The notes under the pieces are model-generated. The model worked only from the letters and a program-made list of their open reading frames with translations. It had not been told where the DNA came from and made no database searches. The position numbers and the translations under genes are program-made. A DNA stretch of 64,000 nucleotides from NCBI RefSeq assembly GCF_021608135.1, contig NZ_JAKIHL010000012.1, positions 1-64,000 on the forward strand, read 5' to 3'. Source of the stretch: Microaerobacter geothermalis. GTDB taxonomy: Bacteria > Bacillota > Bacilli > DSM-22679. This document shows, in pieces, positions 36,044-44,590 of this stretch; position 1 is the first letter of the stretch, and every line of letters starts with the position of its first letter.

Positions 36044-37594
36044 TTATGAATGATTTGGGATTCCTTTTCCATTTAACCAGGCGGCAAAAAAATCGTCCAA
36101 GGAATTGCCAAATATTTTTTCCGCTACTCTTTGGACATCTGTTGCTTGAATGATTTTAGACTGATAATCCCTATACAAACTTTTGAGTAATTGGGAGAAA
36201 GCATCATCTCCGATTTTTTCCCTAAGTGAGAACAAGAACAGGCTCCCTTTTCCATAGGCTTGTCTCCAGTAGGGCCCCCAGTCTGAAAATTGGGAAGTAG
36301 AAAAGGATAAGGTAGTTCCTTCATTTAATATTCTGCCGTGAAGCCCTTTCTTTAACTGTTGGTAATAACGAGTCAAGTTATCCCCTTGAATAAATTCATC
36401 GGTCAGATAGGTGGCAAAACCTTCATCAAGCCAGGGTTCCCTCACTTGGTCATTTCCTATTAAATTATAAAACCATTGGTGGGCCACTTCATGGATAATC
36501 GTATTTAGACCCTCTGGATTCATCCGGTCTTCCCTGATCAACACCATTCCAGGATACTCCATTCCAGTAATAAACATGTTATTTTCTAAGAGATCCAATT
36601 CTTTATATGGATAGGGGCCAACCCTGCGGGAAAAATACTCTATTGATCGGGCCACTTGATTCAGAAGCTGGTCAACGGTTTTGTCATCGGCCTTTCGATA
36701 ATAGAAATGGATGAGGGTCCCGTTATCTGTACTTAAGGTCTGAACTTTGTATTCTTTCACAATAGCGAACAGAAAATCCCTTACATTTTCTGCTTCAATC
36801 CAATATTTGACCCAATCGTCATCATCTACAGCCTCTGTTTTCGTTTTTTCTCCTGTAGCTATGACTTCCCAACCTTTAGGCACCATTAGTTTTATCTTAT
36901 AGTCAGCTATATTGGAAACATATGGTTCTCCAATGGGGTAGTAGGGATAGGACAACCATTCCCCATTATCATATACACCAAAGGAAGGCAATACGTTGCC
37001 GAACCATTGGGCGTTAGGGGTACTTCCTACCCGATGTCGGATATCTGGAATATCCGCGGAGAACTGCAAATCAATTGGGAAGGAATCCCCTGGGTGCAAA
37101 GGTTGGGGGAGATCGATGATTACGGATAAAGTGTTTTCTAAAAAAGATAAAGGGACTCCTTCGGAAGTAATTTGATTGATGGAGATTTTTCCATATTTTT
37201 TGCCGTGGGGATATGCTTTTCCAGCAAACCTTGGCAATACCGGATTTCCATCATAATTACTTGAAAAAGCATTTAAATAAAGCTGCAAAACAATAGAATA
37301 AAGGTCATCTTTCGAATCGTTTACATATACTAATGACCCATTTCCCGTTAGTATTTTTTTTTCAGGGTCATAGGTTAGTGAATAGTCATAAAAATTACGA
37401 ATCCATTTTAAATTCATTTCCTGGGAAAAGCCAGAGGTTATTTCCGGTGCTGTCGTGATTTCGCTATCATTGGCAATATTTTCATTGGTAGTGTTTTTAT
37501 TGGCGGAACAGCCGGGAAGACTAAGGATGATGCTGAATATCACCATCACGAAGAGGACGACTCCTCGAATTTCGTCTAATTTTTGAATCATCAC
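36044..37594 (-). CDS. M1 family metallopeptidase lipoprotein
   Basis: A 516-residue lipoprotein (lipobox LPGC, Cys about 29) followed by an aminopeptidase-N type architecture. The gluzincin motif HEVAHQWF (residues about 369-376) is followed at 19 residues by EPWLDEGFA, giving the third zinc ligand Glu. The exopeptidase GAMEN-like motif is TGMEYPG near residue 340, so the fifth residue is shifted from GxMEN. The enzyme is expected to be exposed outside the membrane. AGGGGGAGAT precedes the ATG. The gene is convergent with the MgtC-like gene, with 65 bases between. Confidence 0.88.
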   Translation of the reverse strand: MMIQKLDEIRGVVLFVMVIFSIILSLPGCSANKNTTNENIANDSEITTAPEITSGFSQEMNLKWIRNFYDYSLTYDPEKKILTGNGSLVYVNDSKDDLYSIVLQLYLNAFSSNYDGNPVLPRFAGKAYPHGKKYGKISINQITSEGVPLSFLENTLSVIIDLPQPLHPGDSFPIDLQFSADIPDIRHRVGSTPNAQWFGNVLPSFGVYDNGEWLSYPYYPIGEPYVSNIADYKIKLMVPKGWEVIATGEKTKTEAVDDDDWVKYWIEAENVRDFLFAIVKEYKVQTLSTDNGTLIHFYYRKADDKTVDQLLNQVARSIEYFSRRVGPYPYKELDLLENNMFITGMEYPGMVLIREDRMNPEGLNTIIHEVAHQWFYNLIGNDQVREPWLDEGFATYLTDEFIQGDNLTRYYQQLKKGLHGRILNEGTTLSFSTSQFSDWGPYWRQAYGKGSLFLFSLREKIGDDAFSQLLKSLYRDYQSKIIQATDVQRVAEKIFGNSLDDFFAAWLNGKGIPNHS

Positions 37595-37692
37595 ATTGGA
37601 TCTCCCCCTCTGTGATAAATTTCATAGCAAATAAATGGTGAATGAGATATGTAAAGTATAAACTAGTTTTTTGTAAAAGGGGAGTGGATAGA

Positions 37693-38331
37693 TTGAGAAA
37701 GAGATATGTAAGAATGATGCTGTTGGGCATTCTTGTTGCAGGTTTCATTAGCGGCTGTACTTCTGAAAGAAATAATGGCACAGATTTGGTGGCTAAAGTG
37801 AATGATGAAATGATTACAAGAGCTGATTTGGATTATCAAGTGAAATTAGACCAGCTTCAGTTTGCCATTAACGAAGAAGATATACGGAAAAACTTTACGG
37901 GAAGCGAGTTGGAGGGTAGATTATCAGATTTGAACAGGGAGAAGAATGCCTATACGGAAAAAAATGCATTGATGAAAATGATTCGGTTCATCGCCATGAC
38001 CAACATTGCTAAAAAGGAAAACATGTCTGTTACCGATGAAGAAGTGAAAGAAAGGCTGGACAGTTATATCGATCAGCTGGAGATCTATGGGGCTTATCAG
38101 AAGTTTATTAAGGAAATGGGAGAAAATAAATTTAAAGCCAGGGAAAAGGAAAAAATGAAAGATGTCATTTTAATTGAAAAGGTAACAGAAAAGTTAAAGG
38201 GGAAAGTGGCAAAAGAAAATCCTGGGGTAGATGAACAGCACCTTTCCTTCCTGGCGAAAAAAGCCTTTGATGATATTGTCGTTCAAGAGCTGGACAACTC
38301 AAAAGTAGAAATTTATCTGGAAGATAAATAA
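37693..38331 (+). CDS. SurA-N-domain lipoprotein (PrsA-like)
   Basis: A 212-residue lipoprotein; start TTG at 37693 (GGGGAG eight bases upstream). The signal segment MMLLGILVAGFISGC gives lipidation at Cys about 21. The mature protein starts VAKVNDEMITRADLDYQVKL, the motif of SurA/PrsA N-terminal chaperone domains, followed by a helical region rich in Lys/Glu. No parvulin PPIase domain follows, so it is a chaperone-like exported protein rather than a full PrsA. It lies divergent from the M1 peptidase with about 98 bases between, which suggests shared regulation of surface proteins. Confidence 0.75.
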   Translation: MRKRYVRMMLLGILVAGFISGCTSERNNGTDLVAKVNDEMITRADLDYQVKLDQLQFAINEEDIRKNFTGSELEGRLSDLNREKNAYTEKNALMKMIRFIAMTNIAKKENMSVTDEEVKERLDSYIDQLEIYGAYQKFIKEMGENKFKAREKEKMKDVILIEKVTEKLKGKVAKENPGVDEQHLSFLAKKAFDDIVVQELDNSKVEIYLEDK

Positions 38332-38342
38332 TCGTTCTTAAG

Positions 38343-38395
38343 TATAAGACGGAACGAAAGCATTCACAAAGGACAGCCCTCTAGTTCCGTCTATA
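38343..38395. repeat. Minimal fold-back repeat (deletion derivative)
   Basis: TATAAGACGGAAC (38343-38355) and GTTCCGTCTATA (38384-38395) are inverted arms of 12-13 bases around a 28-base centre that reads GCATTCACAAAGGACAGCC, matching the inner part of the larger repeat (AAGGACGGCC). It lies between the SurA-like gene and mntH, at which the two genes converge. Confidence 0.7.
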
Positions 38396-38465
38396 CCTAC
38401 AAAGTCATTTACCATACCCTGTAGCTAACCGTTTATGGATAACGGAAATTATTAGAACTCCTGTC

Positions 38466-39755
38466 CTAAAATTCCCCTCCAAAAACCTCGTAGATCAGTA
38501 ATCCGTTTAGGAACAGGATGATCGCAGCTACCAGGATCACCAGGATGGTGGTTATTTTTTTATTTACATATTCTCCCATCAACTTTTTGTTCCTTGTAAA
38601 CCAGATGAGAGGAATAATTGTAAAAGGTAGCTGCAAACTTAAAATAACCTGGCTTAAGATCAGGGCCTTTAAAGTATTGACTCCCATTCCAATGATCACT
38701 AAGGCAGGAATCATGGTAATAAATCGTCCTAGCCACATGGGAATTTTCCGATGTAGAAATCCTTCCATAATATACTGACCAGCCATGGTCCCTGTTACCG
38801 AAGAGGAAAGCCCAGATGACAATAGGGCAATAGCAAAGGCCGTACCAGCAAATCCCCCCAGCAATGGAACCAAGGTAGCTTGGGCTTCTTCAATGGAAGT
38901 CACCCCTACTCCATTGGCAAAAAATACAGCTGCAGACATGATGATCATCGCTGAGTTAATAAACCATGCCGTATTTAACGCCACTACGGAATCCAGGACA
39001 GAATACCTGAATAATCTTTGATTATGTGCCGGATCATGGGGCTTCAGCCGATGCTTCACAATGGCGGAGTGAAGAAAGATGTTATGGGGCATAACCGTTG
39101 CCCCTAGCATGCCGATGGCGACAAATATACTAGCTGAATCAATTTGTGGAACAAATACATGATAGGCCACCTGTCCCCAATCCGGTTTGGCCAGGAATAA
39201 TTCAAGGACATAAACCCCGGCGACGATTCCCACCAATCCAAAAATAATGAACTCAATTTTTCTAAATCCGTATCGGTGTAACGCGAGAACAAGAAAGGTA
39301 AACACCGCAGCCAACAGGGCTGATTGCATCATGGGCAGGCCAAATAAGATATAAAATCCCAGTGCAGCTCCGAGGAATTCAGCTAAATCAGTAGCCATAG
39401 CCGCCAATTGGGCCGTCACCCACAGAAAAAAGGAGAGGGGTTTTGAAAAATGCTCTCTGCAGTTTTCTGCTAAAGATTTTCCAGTGGCAATGCCTAATTT
39501 TGCAGAAAGTACCTGCAACAATATGGCCATAAGATTGCTTAAAAGAAGAACCCATAGCAGCTTGTATCCAAAGCTTGCGCCTCCCTCAATATTGGTTGCC
39601 CAGTTTCCTGGATCAATATATCCAACACTGACTAAATAGGCAGGGCCGATAAACGGAAATGCCTTTTTTAGTGAGAACGACTTTATTTGTTTTTTTAACA
39701 GGGAGAGTAAGGACTGTTGAGTTAACAAATGTTCTTGATTCAAGTTGTGCACCAC
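38466..39755 (-). CDS. mntH: Mn2+/Fe2+ transporter, Nramp family (MntH)
   Basis: A 429-residue membrane protein with eleven predicted spans. The Nramp metal-binding motif DPGNWATNI lies in span 1 (near residue 48) and MPHN in span 6 (near 216), with the conserved GATVMPHNIFLHSAIV signature. It imports Mn2+ with H+. Two consecutive GTG codons are possible starts at the 5' end. An MntR box lies just upstream. The gene has no same-strand neighbour close by. Confidence 0.93.
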   Translation of the reverse strand: MVHNLNQEHLLTQQSLLSLLKKQIKSFSLKKAFPFIGPAYLVSVGYIDPGNWATNIEGGASFGYKLLWVLLLSNLMAILLQVLSAKLGIATGKSLAENCREHFSKPLSFFLWVTAQLAAMATDLAEFLGAALGFYILFGLPMMQSALLAAVFTFLVLALHRYGFRKIEFIIFGLVGIVAGVYVLELFLAKPDWGQVAYHVFVPQIDSASIFVAIGMLGATVMPHNIFLHSAIVKHRLKPHDPAHNQRLFRYSVLDSVVALNTAWFINSAMIIMSAAVFFANGVGVTSIEEAQATLVPLLGGFAGTAFAIALLSSGLSSSVTGTMAGQYIMEGFLHRKIPMWLGRFITMIPALVIIGMGVNTLKALILSQVILSLQLPFTIIPLIWFTRNKKLMGEYVNKKITTILVILVAAIILFLNGLLIYEVFGGEF

Positions 39756-39780
39756 CTTATTTTTTTATAGAACGACAAAA

Positions 39781-39797
39781 AGTTTCCCCTATGCAAA
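39781..39797 (-). promoter_or_regulatory. MntR binding site upstream of mntH
   Basis: On the minus strand it reads TTTGCATAGGGGAAACT, which agrees with the MntR box of B. subtilis mntH (TTTGCATGAGGGAAACT) in all but two positions. It lies 26 bases upstream of the mntH start. Manganese-dependent repression is predicted. Confidence 0.85.
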
Positions 39798-39938
39798 ACA
39801 TTATATTAAAATAATTTTAATTTGTGAATGGGAAGATAAGCCCAAATGTGCAAATATCCATAAAAAAATAAAAGGAATAATCATCAAAAAATAGAAATGG
39901 ATAAGTGGAGAAGAAAGAATAGGAGAGGGGTTGTATGT

Positions 39939-40931
39939 ATGACAGAAAAATTCATGGCTTTTATCGTGAATAAAACAGAGGAATCTTTTTCGGCCGGCAT
40001 GAGGGAGATCTCGTTAGATGATCTTCCAGAAGGAGAGGTGACCATTCAAGTTGCTTATTCTAGTGTCAATTACAAGGATGGATTAGCCAGCATTCCAAAT
40101 GGAAAAATTGTTCGTTTCTACCCATTCATTCCTGGAATTGATCTGGCGGGAACTGTGGTTTCATCAACAGATCATCGCTTCAAAGAGGGAGACGAGGTGA
40201 TAGCCACCAGCTACGAGCTGGGAGTTTCCCATTTTGGCGGTTTCAGCCAGTTTGCAAGGGTTCCTGGAGATTGGGTGGTTCCTTTGCCTAAAGGACTCAC
40301 ATTAAAAGAAGCGATGATTTATGGCACAGCTGGATTTACGGCCGCTTTATCCATTCAGCGAATGGAAGAGAATGGTTTAAAGCCGGAAGACGGCCCTGTC
40401 CTGGTTACCGGCGCAACGGGTGGGGTGGGAAGTATGGCGGTGGCCATGCTCTCCAGACTTGGTTATCATGTAGTAGCCAGTACCGGCAAGGAGTCTGAAC
40501 ATGACTACCTTCGTCAGTTGGGAGCGAAAGAAGTTTTATCCCGGGAAGAATTATCGCCAGAAAAAATAAAACCCTTGGATAAACAGCGATGGGCTGGAGC
40601 AATTGATCCGGTAGGAGGGAATACCCTTGCTTATGTATTAAGCACAATCAAGTATGGCGGGTCTGTGGCCTCCTGCGGCTTAACGGGAGGCGGGGAATTT
40701 TCTACCTCAGTATATCCATTTATTCTTCGTGGCATCAATCTATTAGGAATCGATTCGGTCTATTGTCCAATGGTTACCAGGGCCAATCTATGGAATCGGA
40801 TGGGGTCCGATTTAAAGCCTGATGATCTGGATCAAGCAGCGAATGAAATTACCCTGGAAGAGCTGCCAAATATTTTGGCCGCGATCCTGAAAGGCCAGGT
40901 TCGCGGACGTACCGTTGTTAAAATCAATTAG
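39939..40931 (+). CDS. YhdH/AcuI-type NADPH-dependent acryloyl-CoA reductase/quinone oxidoreductase
   Basis: A 330-residue member of the zinc-independent MDR superfamily. It has VNYKDGLA (residues 43-50), YGTAGFTAALSI, the dinucleotide-binding VTGATGGVGSMAV (residues 147-159) and the conserved KYGGSVASCGLTGG. The AcuI/YhdH branch reduces acryloyl-CoA to propionyl-CoA, but YhfP-type members are general quinone or enal reductases; the sequence does not decide. AGGAGAGGGG precedes ATG 39939. It follows mntH divergently. Confidence 0.85.
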   Translation: MTEKFMAFIVNKTEESFSAGMREISLDDLPEGEVTIQVAYSSVNYKDGLASIPNGKIVRFYPFIPGIDLAGTVVSSTDHRFKEGDEVIATSYELGVSHFGGFSQFARVPGDWVVPLPKGLTLKEAMIYGTAGFTAALSIQRMEENGLKPEDGPVLVTGATGGVGSMAVAMLSRLGYHVVASTGKESEHDYLRQLGAKEVLSREELSPEKIKPLDKQRWAGAIDPVGGNTLAYVLSTIKYGGSVASCGLTGGGEFSTSVYPFILRGINLLGIDSVYCPMVTRANLWNRMGSDLKPDDLDQAANEITLEELPNILAAILKGQVRGRTVVKIN

Positions 40932-41073
40932 ATATTTCCTATAGCATTGAAATAAAAGAGTCTTTCTCCAAGATTCAGGCCTTTTTTTGCAAGTATGAAT
41001 TGCTTCCCAAAATCCATCCAAATTTGCATGAATTTCTGCTATGCTTTTTGTAAGGGAAAATGAAAGGATGGAC

Positions 41074-41763
41074 ATGGTCATGAACATTCTTGTCGTTGAA
41101 GATGATCAAAGCGTTTGTCAGATGTTAGAGTTATTTCTTTCCAAAGAAGGCTATCAACCTGTATTCGTACATCATGGAGATGAAGCACAGAAAATGCTTG
41201 AACAGCAATCATGGGACTTTGTGATCCTTGACTGGATGCTTCCTGGAACGGACGGGATCACCCTTTGCAAGAAATTGCGACAAACATCGGATATACCCTT
41301 AATCATGCTGACAGCAAAGGATACGGAAGCAGACCAAATCCTTGGCTTGGAATTGGGAGCAGATGACTATATTACAAAACCTTTTAGTCCACTTGCCTTG
41401 CTGGCCAGAATTAAAGCGGTCTGCCGAAGGAAAAATGCTTCCCAGCCTGGGATTCCAGAACCGGGAGACAGGCGGATTCAGGTTTATGATCAAACAAGGG
41501 AAGTTTTCATTGATGGTGTGAAAATCAATGGGTTAACGGCAAAGGAATTTGATATCCTTTCTTTTCTCTCTAAACACCCGAAGCAGGTGTTTACAAGAGA
41601 GCAACTGCTGGAAAAATTGTGGGGATTTGACTTTTATGGGGACGAAAGAACGGTGGATGTACATATTAAACGTCTAAGAAAAAAAATTTCCACTTCAGAT
41701 CATCAGTGGATCCATACGGTATGGGGAGTAGGCTACAAGTGGGATGAGGAAGAGTCATCATGA
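41074..41763 (+). CDS. OmpR-family response regulator
   Basis: A 229-residue response regulator. Receiver residues 1-120 with acidic pocket VVEDD, phosphoacceptor Asp in FVILDWMLPGTDG (near residue 53), LTAK and TKPF. The winged-helix domain runs from about 145 to 228 with LTAKEFDILSFLSKHP and RTVDVHIKRLRKKI. Start alternatives are ATG 41068, 41074 and 41080; AAAGGA leads to 41074. The downstream kinase gene starts within this gene's stop codon. The stimulus cannot be inferred; the pair has the length and structure of PhoP/ResD-like systems. Confidence 0.9.
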   Translation: MVMNILVVEDDQSVCQMLELFLSKEGYQPVFVHHGDEAQKMLEQQSWDFVILDWMLPGTDGITLCKKLRQTSDIPLIMLTAKDTEADQILGLELGADDYITKPFSPLALLARIKAVCRRKNASQPGIPEPGDRRIQVYDQTREVFIDGVKINGLTAKEFDILSFLSKHPKQVFTREQLLEKLWGFDFYGDERTVDVHIKRLRKKISTSDHQWIHTVWGVGYKWDEEESS

Positions 41764-43184
41764 AGAAAAGTATTTTTAGCAAATTCATTTTGAATCATGT
41801 GATTGTGCTCCTGCTCTCTTTTGTTCTCCTATTTGGATTTTTGATGAAGTTCGTTACCAATTATGCCTATGAACAGAAGCTTGCAGAGTTAAACCAGTTG
41901 GCCAAAAATGTGAAACAACTTCTTAAAGAACAGAAAAGATTGACTGATGACAACGGATTGGAACTGATAAAAAACTTTGCCGAACAGCGTGGCATCCGTA
42001 TTGCCCTTCTCAACAGAAATGGACAGATCGTTGGTAACTCGGGTGTAAGCAATGGGTTCTTTACTTCTTTTCGCCTTTCTGAAGAGGAAATAGCCCGTTT
42101 AAAAAGCGGAAAGCCGGTTGGCCAGCTCAAGGAACTGCGCCGGTTCAAAGAACCTGCAACCCTGCTCATTTATCCGCTGCGTTCTCCCAAGAAGGAACAG
42201 CCCCTGTTCCTTATCCTTGCTTCTCCATTGAAGGGAACAAAGGAGGCAGCTGCTCAGTTTAATCTATTGCTGCTTAAAACAGGCCTCATCTCATTTATCA
42301 TTGCTCTGGTTCTTAGCTGGTTTCTTTCAAAGGGGATGGCGAGACGGCTTTTTCTATTGCGGCAATTTGCCAAACAGGTGGCATCAGGTTATTGGGATCA
42401 AGTAACTCCCATTCCAGTTCATAAAGAGGATGAGATTTCTCAGCTGGCAAGGGATATGAATATCATGGGTGAAAGACTGAGGGAGAGCCATCAGCAGCTG
42501 TTAATCATGGAAAAAAGGAGACAGCAATTTACAGCTGATGTGACCCATGAATTAAGAACACCCCTTACCTCCATAAGGGGGCTAATTGAAGGAATGAGAA
42601 AAGGGCTTGTTGAAGAGAAGGACAAGGATAAATATTTAGCCATAATGGAAAAGGAGACCATGAGATTGATCCGTCTCATCAACGAATTGCTGGACCTGGA
42701 AAAAATTCGTTCCGGGAAAATTGAATTAAAAAAAGAAGTCCATTCATTAAATGACATTCTGGAAATCGTGATAGAGCAGCTTCAACCTCTGGCGGATGAG
42801 AAAGGGGTGGGTCTCAATTATGAGATCCAATCAGAAACGACCATTTTTGGTGATTATGACCGCCTTCAGCAAATCTTTATGAACCTGATCAAAAATGGAA
42901 TTCAGTTTACCGAAAGGGGCCAAATAGAAGTGAATGGCTGGATGACAGATCAAGGGACGATGGTGACCATCCAAGATTCTGGAGTAGGCATTCCTCCTGA
43001 TCATTTATGTGACATCTGGGACCGCTTTTATAAAATTGACCCTTCGAGGACAAAATCCAAAGGGGAATCAGGCCTTGGACTCGCCATCGTTAAACAGTTG
43101 GTGGATGCACATCAGGGGGATATTCGTGTAGAAAGCACGCCAGGTGTAGGAACGAAGTTTACCCTGATGTTTCCCGTTCAGTAG
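41760..43184 (+). CDS. Sensor histidine kinase (HAMP, HisKA, HATPase)
   Basis: A 474-residue membrane kinase. Two spans (residues 12-32 and 170-192) enclose an extracellular sensor of about 130 residues; a HAMP domain (residues 193-245, RRLFLLRQFAKQVASGYWDQ) follows. HisKA H-box is FTADVTHELRTPLTSIRG (His about 260), with N-box QIFMNLIKNGIQF, G1 DSGVGIPPD and G2 GESGLGLAIVKQLV. Its start overlaps the regulator stop (ATGA). The large repeat follows its stop by about 85 bases. Confidence 0.92.
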   Translation: MKKSIFSKFILNHVIVLLLSFVLLFGFLMKFVTNYAYEQKLAELNQLAKNVKQLLKEQKRLTDDNGLELIKNFAEQRGIRIALLNRNGQIVGNSGVSNGFFTSFRLSEEEIARLKSGKPVGQLKELRRFKEPATLLIYPLRSPKKEQPLFLILASPLKGTKEAAAQFNLLLLKTGLISFIIALVLSWFLSKGMARRLFLLRQFAKQVASGYWDQVTPIPVHKEDEISQLARDMNIMGERLRESHQQLLIMEKRRQQFTADVTHELRTPLTSIRGLIEGMRKGLVEEKDKDKYLAIMEKETMRLIRLINELLDLEKIRSGKIELKKEVHSLNDILEIVIEQLQPLADEKGVGLNYEIQSETTIFGDYDRLQQIFMNLIKNGIQFTERGQIEVNGWMTDQGTMVTIQDSGVGIPPDHLCDIWDRFYKIDPSRTKSKGESGLGLAIVKQLVDAHQGDIRVESTPGVGTKFTLMFPVQ

Positions 43185-43269
43185 ATTTGCATAAAGAAAA
43201 CCCGCCGGAAGTATAAAGGAAACTTACTTCAGGTGGAGTTTTATGACACACATGGAGGTGCTAACTTCG

Positions 43270-43664
43270 ACGTTGCAACAGGACGTGCCAATGTCGACAA
43301 TGCAGCAGGACGCTGCGTTTTTGTCGACAACTTATCCAGGGGCTTAGCGCCACTTATCCCCCAAATATATGGATGGATGGAACTAAACTTACATGACCCG
43401 AAGGGTCACAAATTGATATGAAAAGGTATTTTCATATCAAAGAATTTTACTAAGGACGGCCTTCGAGTTCGTGCGAAGCTACGGGGCTAGAGAACGGGAA
43501 TTAGCCCTCAAACTGACTCCATCATCGAAATACCCGGATGTTTTTGAGGGCTCCGTTCTTTAGTCTCGGAGCGGACTTTAATTACTTCCCGCCGAACTCG
43601 ACTAGCGGACGTGTAAATTCTTTAGTTCCATCGGGAGTCTTAGTGGCGGTTAGCCATCGGATAA
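43270..43664. repeat. Fullest copy of the nested fold-back repeat, with two-hairpin unit
   Basis: Outer arms: TATCCAGGGGCTTAGCGCCA near 43333-43352 and the inverse GGCGGTTAGCCATCGGATAA (43645-43664). Next, GGAACTAAA (43380) and TTTAGTTCC (43621-43629) with partner GAATTTTACTAAGGAC / GTGTAAATTC. Core hairpin: AGAACGG and GCCCTCAAA (43490-43510) with TTTGAGGGC and CCGTTCT. A left cap hairpin GTCGACAA-TGCAGC-AGGAC-GCTGCG with TTGTCGAC at 43293-43328. The 51-bp unit (43389-43439) sits between AAA copies in the left arm; the matching right arm is empty. A 62-codon ORF at its left end is not believed. Confidence 0.88.
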
Positions 43665-43682
43665 ATAAAAGATTTATACTTA

Positions 43683-43724
43683 CAAGAAAAAACCTCTGAG
43701 ACAGAAGATAGACTCAGAGGTTTC
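43683..43724 (-). terminator. Terminator of the secreted coiled-coil protein gene
   Basis: AACCTCTGAG and CTCAGAGGTT form a ten-base stem; on the minus strand it is followed by TTTTTTCTTG. It lies about 25 bases past the stop at 43749. Confidence 0.85.
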
Positions 43725-43748
43725 TTCAGTTTGTCTGAAGCAGCCCGA

Positions 43749-44354
43749 TTACTGCACAATTGACAGCAGCTTTTCCATGTTACTTCTTAGCTGATTCAAC
43801 AGTTCGATCCTTGTTTCCTGGATGCGGATAACATTATCCAAGTTGGCCAGCATGGCGTCGGCATCCCGGTTTTCTTTATTGGCTTTAAACTGTTCTTTTT
43901 GTTCCTGCATAGATTCCCTTATCTCTTTCAATGCTTCCCTGTCAGCCTTAATGACTGCGAGCTGGTCTTTAATCTGGGTCTGTAATTCCTCCGAGATTCC
44001 CTCTGGGTTTGACCGAAGGGCATTTATTTTCTCCCTGACTTCTGTATTAAGAGAGAGAATTTCCTCTCTCAGGGAAAGAACAGTTTGTCGGTTTTCCCTG
44101 ATGATCTGGTGTTTCTCTTGAAATGCCCCTTTATACTCTTTCCATTTTTCCCCTTTGGCTTTTAAATCTCCCCACGCTGCTTGCCATTCTTCTTTCTGGG
44201 CTTTCAACTCCTCCCTTTTTTCTTGAAACTTGCTTTTTACCCCGCTTGTCATTGAATCCACAGGTGAATTCTGCGTGAAATCCTCGGCATATCCGCTTAC
44301 TGCCATTCCAAGAACAATCACAAGCCCCAAAACCAATGACATCAACTTTTTCAT
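43749..44354 (-). CDS. Secreted coiled-coil protein
   Basis: A 201-residue exported protein: signal peptide (residues 1-23, SGYAED) followed by almost uninterrupted charged helix (KSKFQEKREELKAQKEEW to RSNMEKLLSIVQ), with Lys/Glu heptads. The pattern resembles small periplasmic or cell-surface chaperone-like proteins, but no known family was recognised. GGAGGAATTTAGG precedes the ATG. It is transcribed toward the two-component genes and separated from them by the large repeat, so co-regulation is only a possibility. Confidence 0.6.
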   Translation of the reverse strand: MKKLMSLVLGLVIVLGMAVSGYAEDFTQNSPVDSMTSGVKSKFQEKREELKAQKEEWQAAWGDLKAKGEKWKEYKGAFQEKHQIIRENRQTVLSLREEILSLNTEVREKINALRSNPEGISEELQTQIKDQLAVIKADREALKEIRESMQEQKEQFKANKENRDADAMLANLDNVIRIQETRIELLNQLRSNMEKLLSIVQ

Positions 44355-44590
44355 CCTAAATTCCTCCTTCGATATTCTTTATTTTTTGACAAAGGAGATC
44401 TCCCCTGCTGATTTCAGCATAAAGGGAAAAAATGACGAAAGTATGACGAAAGTAAGAAAAAAAAGGGAAGAAATTCACCGTTCTTCCCGCTATTCTATTC
44501 TTTAGAGAATAGACACCTGATAAGAAACCATAATCAACCAGAGGGCATGCATGAAATGGAGAGGCCATTTTTTGTGTATTTAATAAATCT
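44355..44590. other. Intergenic between ugd and secreted protein gene
   Basis: No gene is supported. The stretch holds a direct repeat TGACGAAAGTATGACGAAAG at about 44432-44451 and an inverted pair TTCTATTCTTTAGAGAATAG near 44491-44510 which may be an operator for the minus-strand genes. Confidence 0.35.

Noticed and set aside
43233-43421. Plus-strand ORF of 62 codons at the left end of the 43-kb repeat
   Set aside because: Lies within the repeat; shared peptide with the 32.4-kb ORF arises from the shared DNA, not from a gene.
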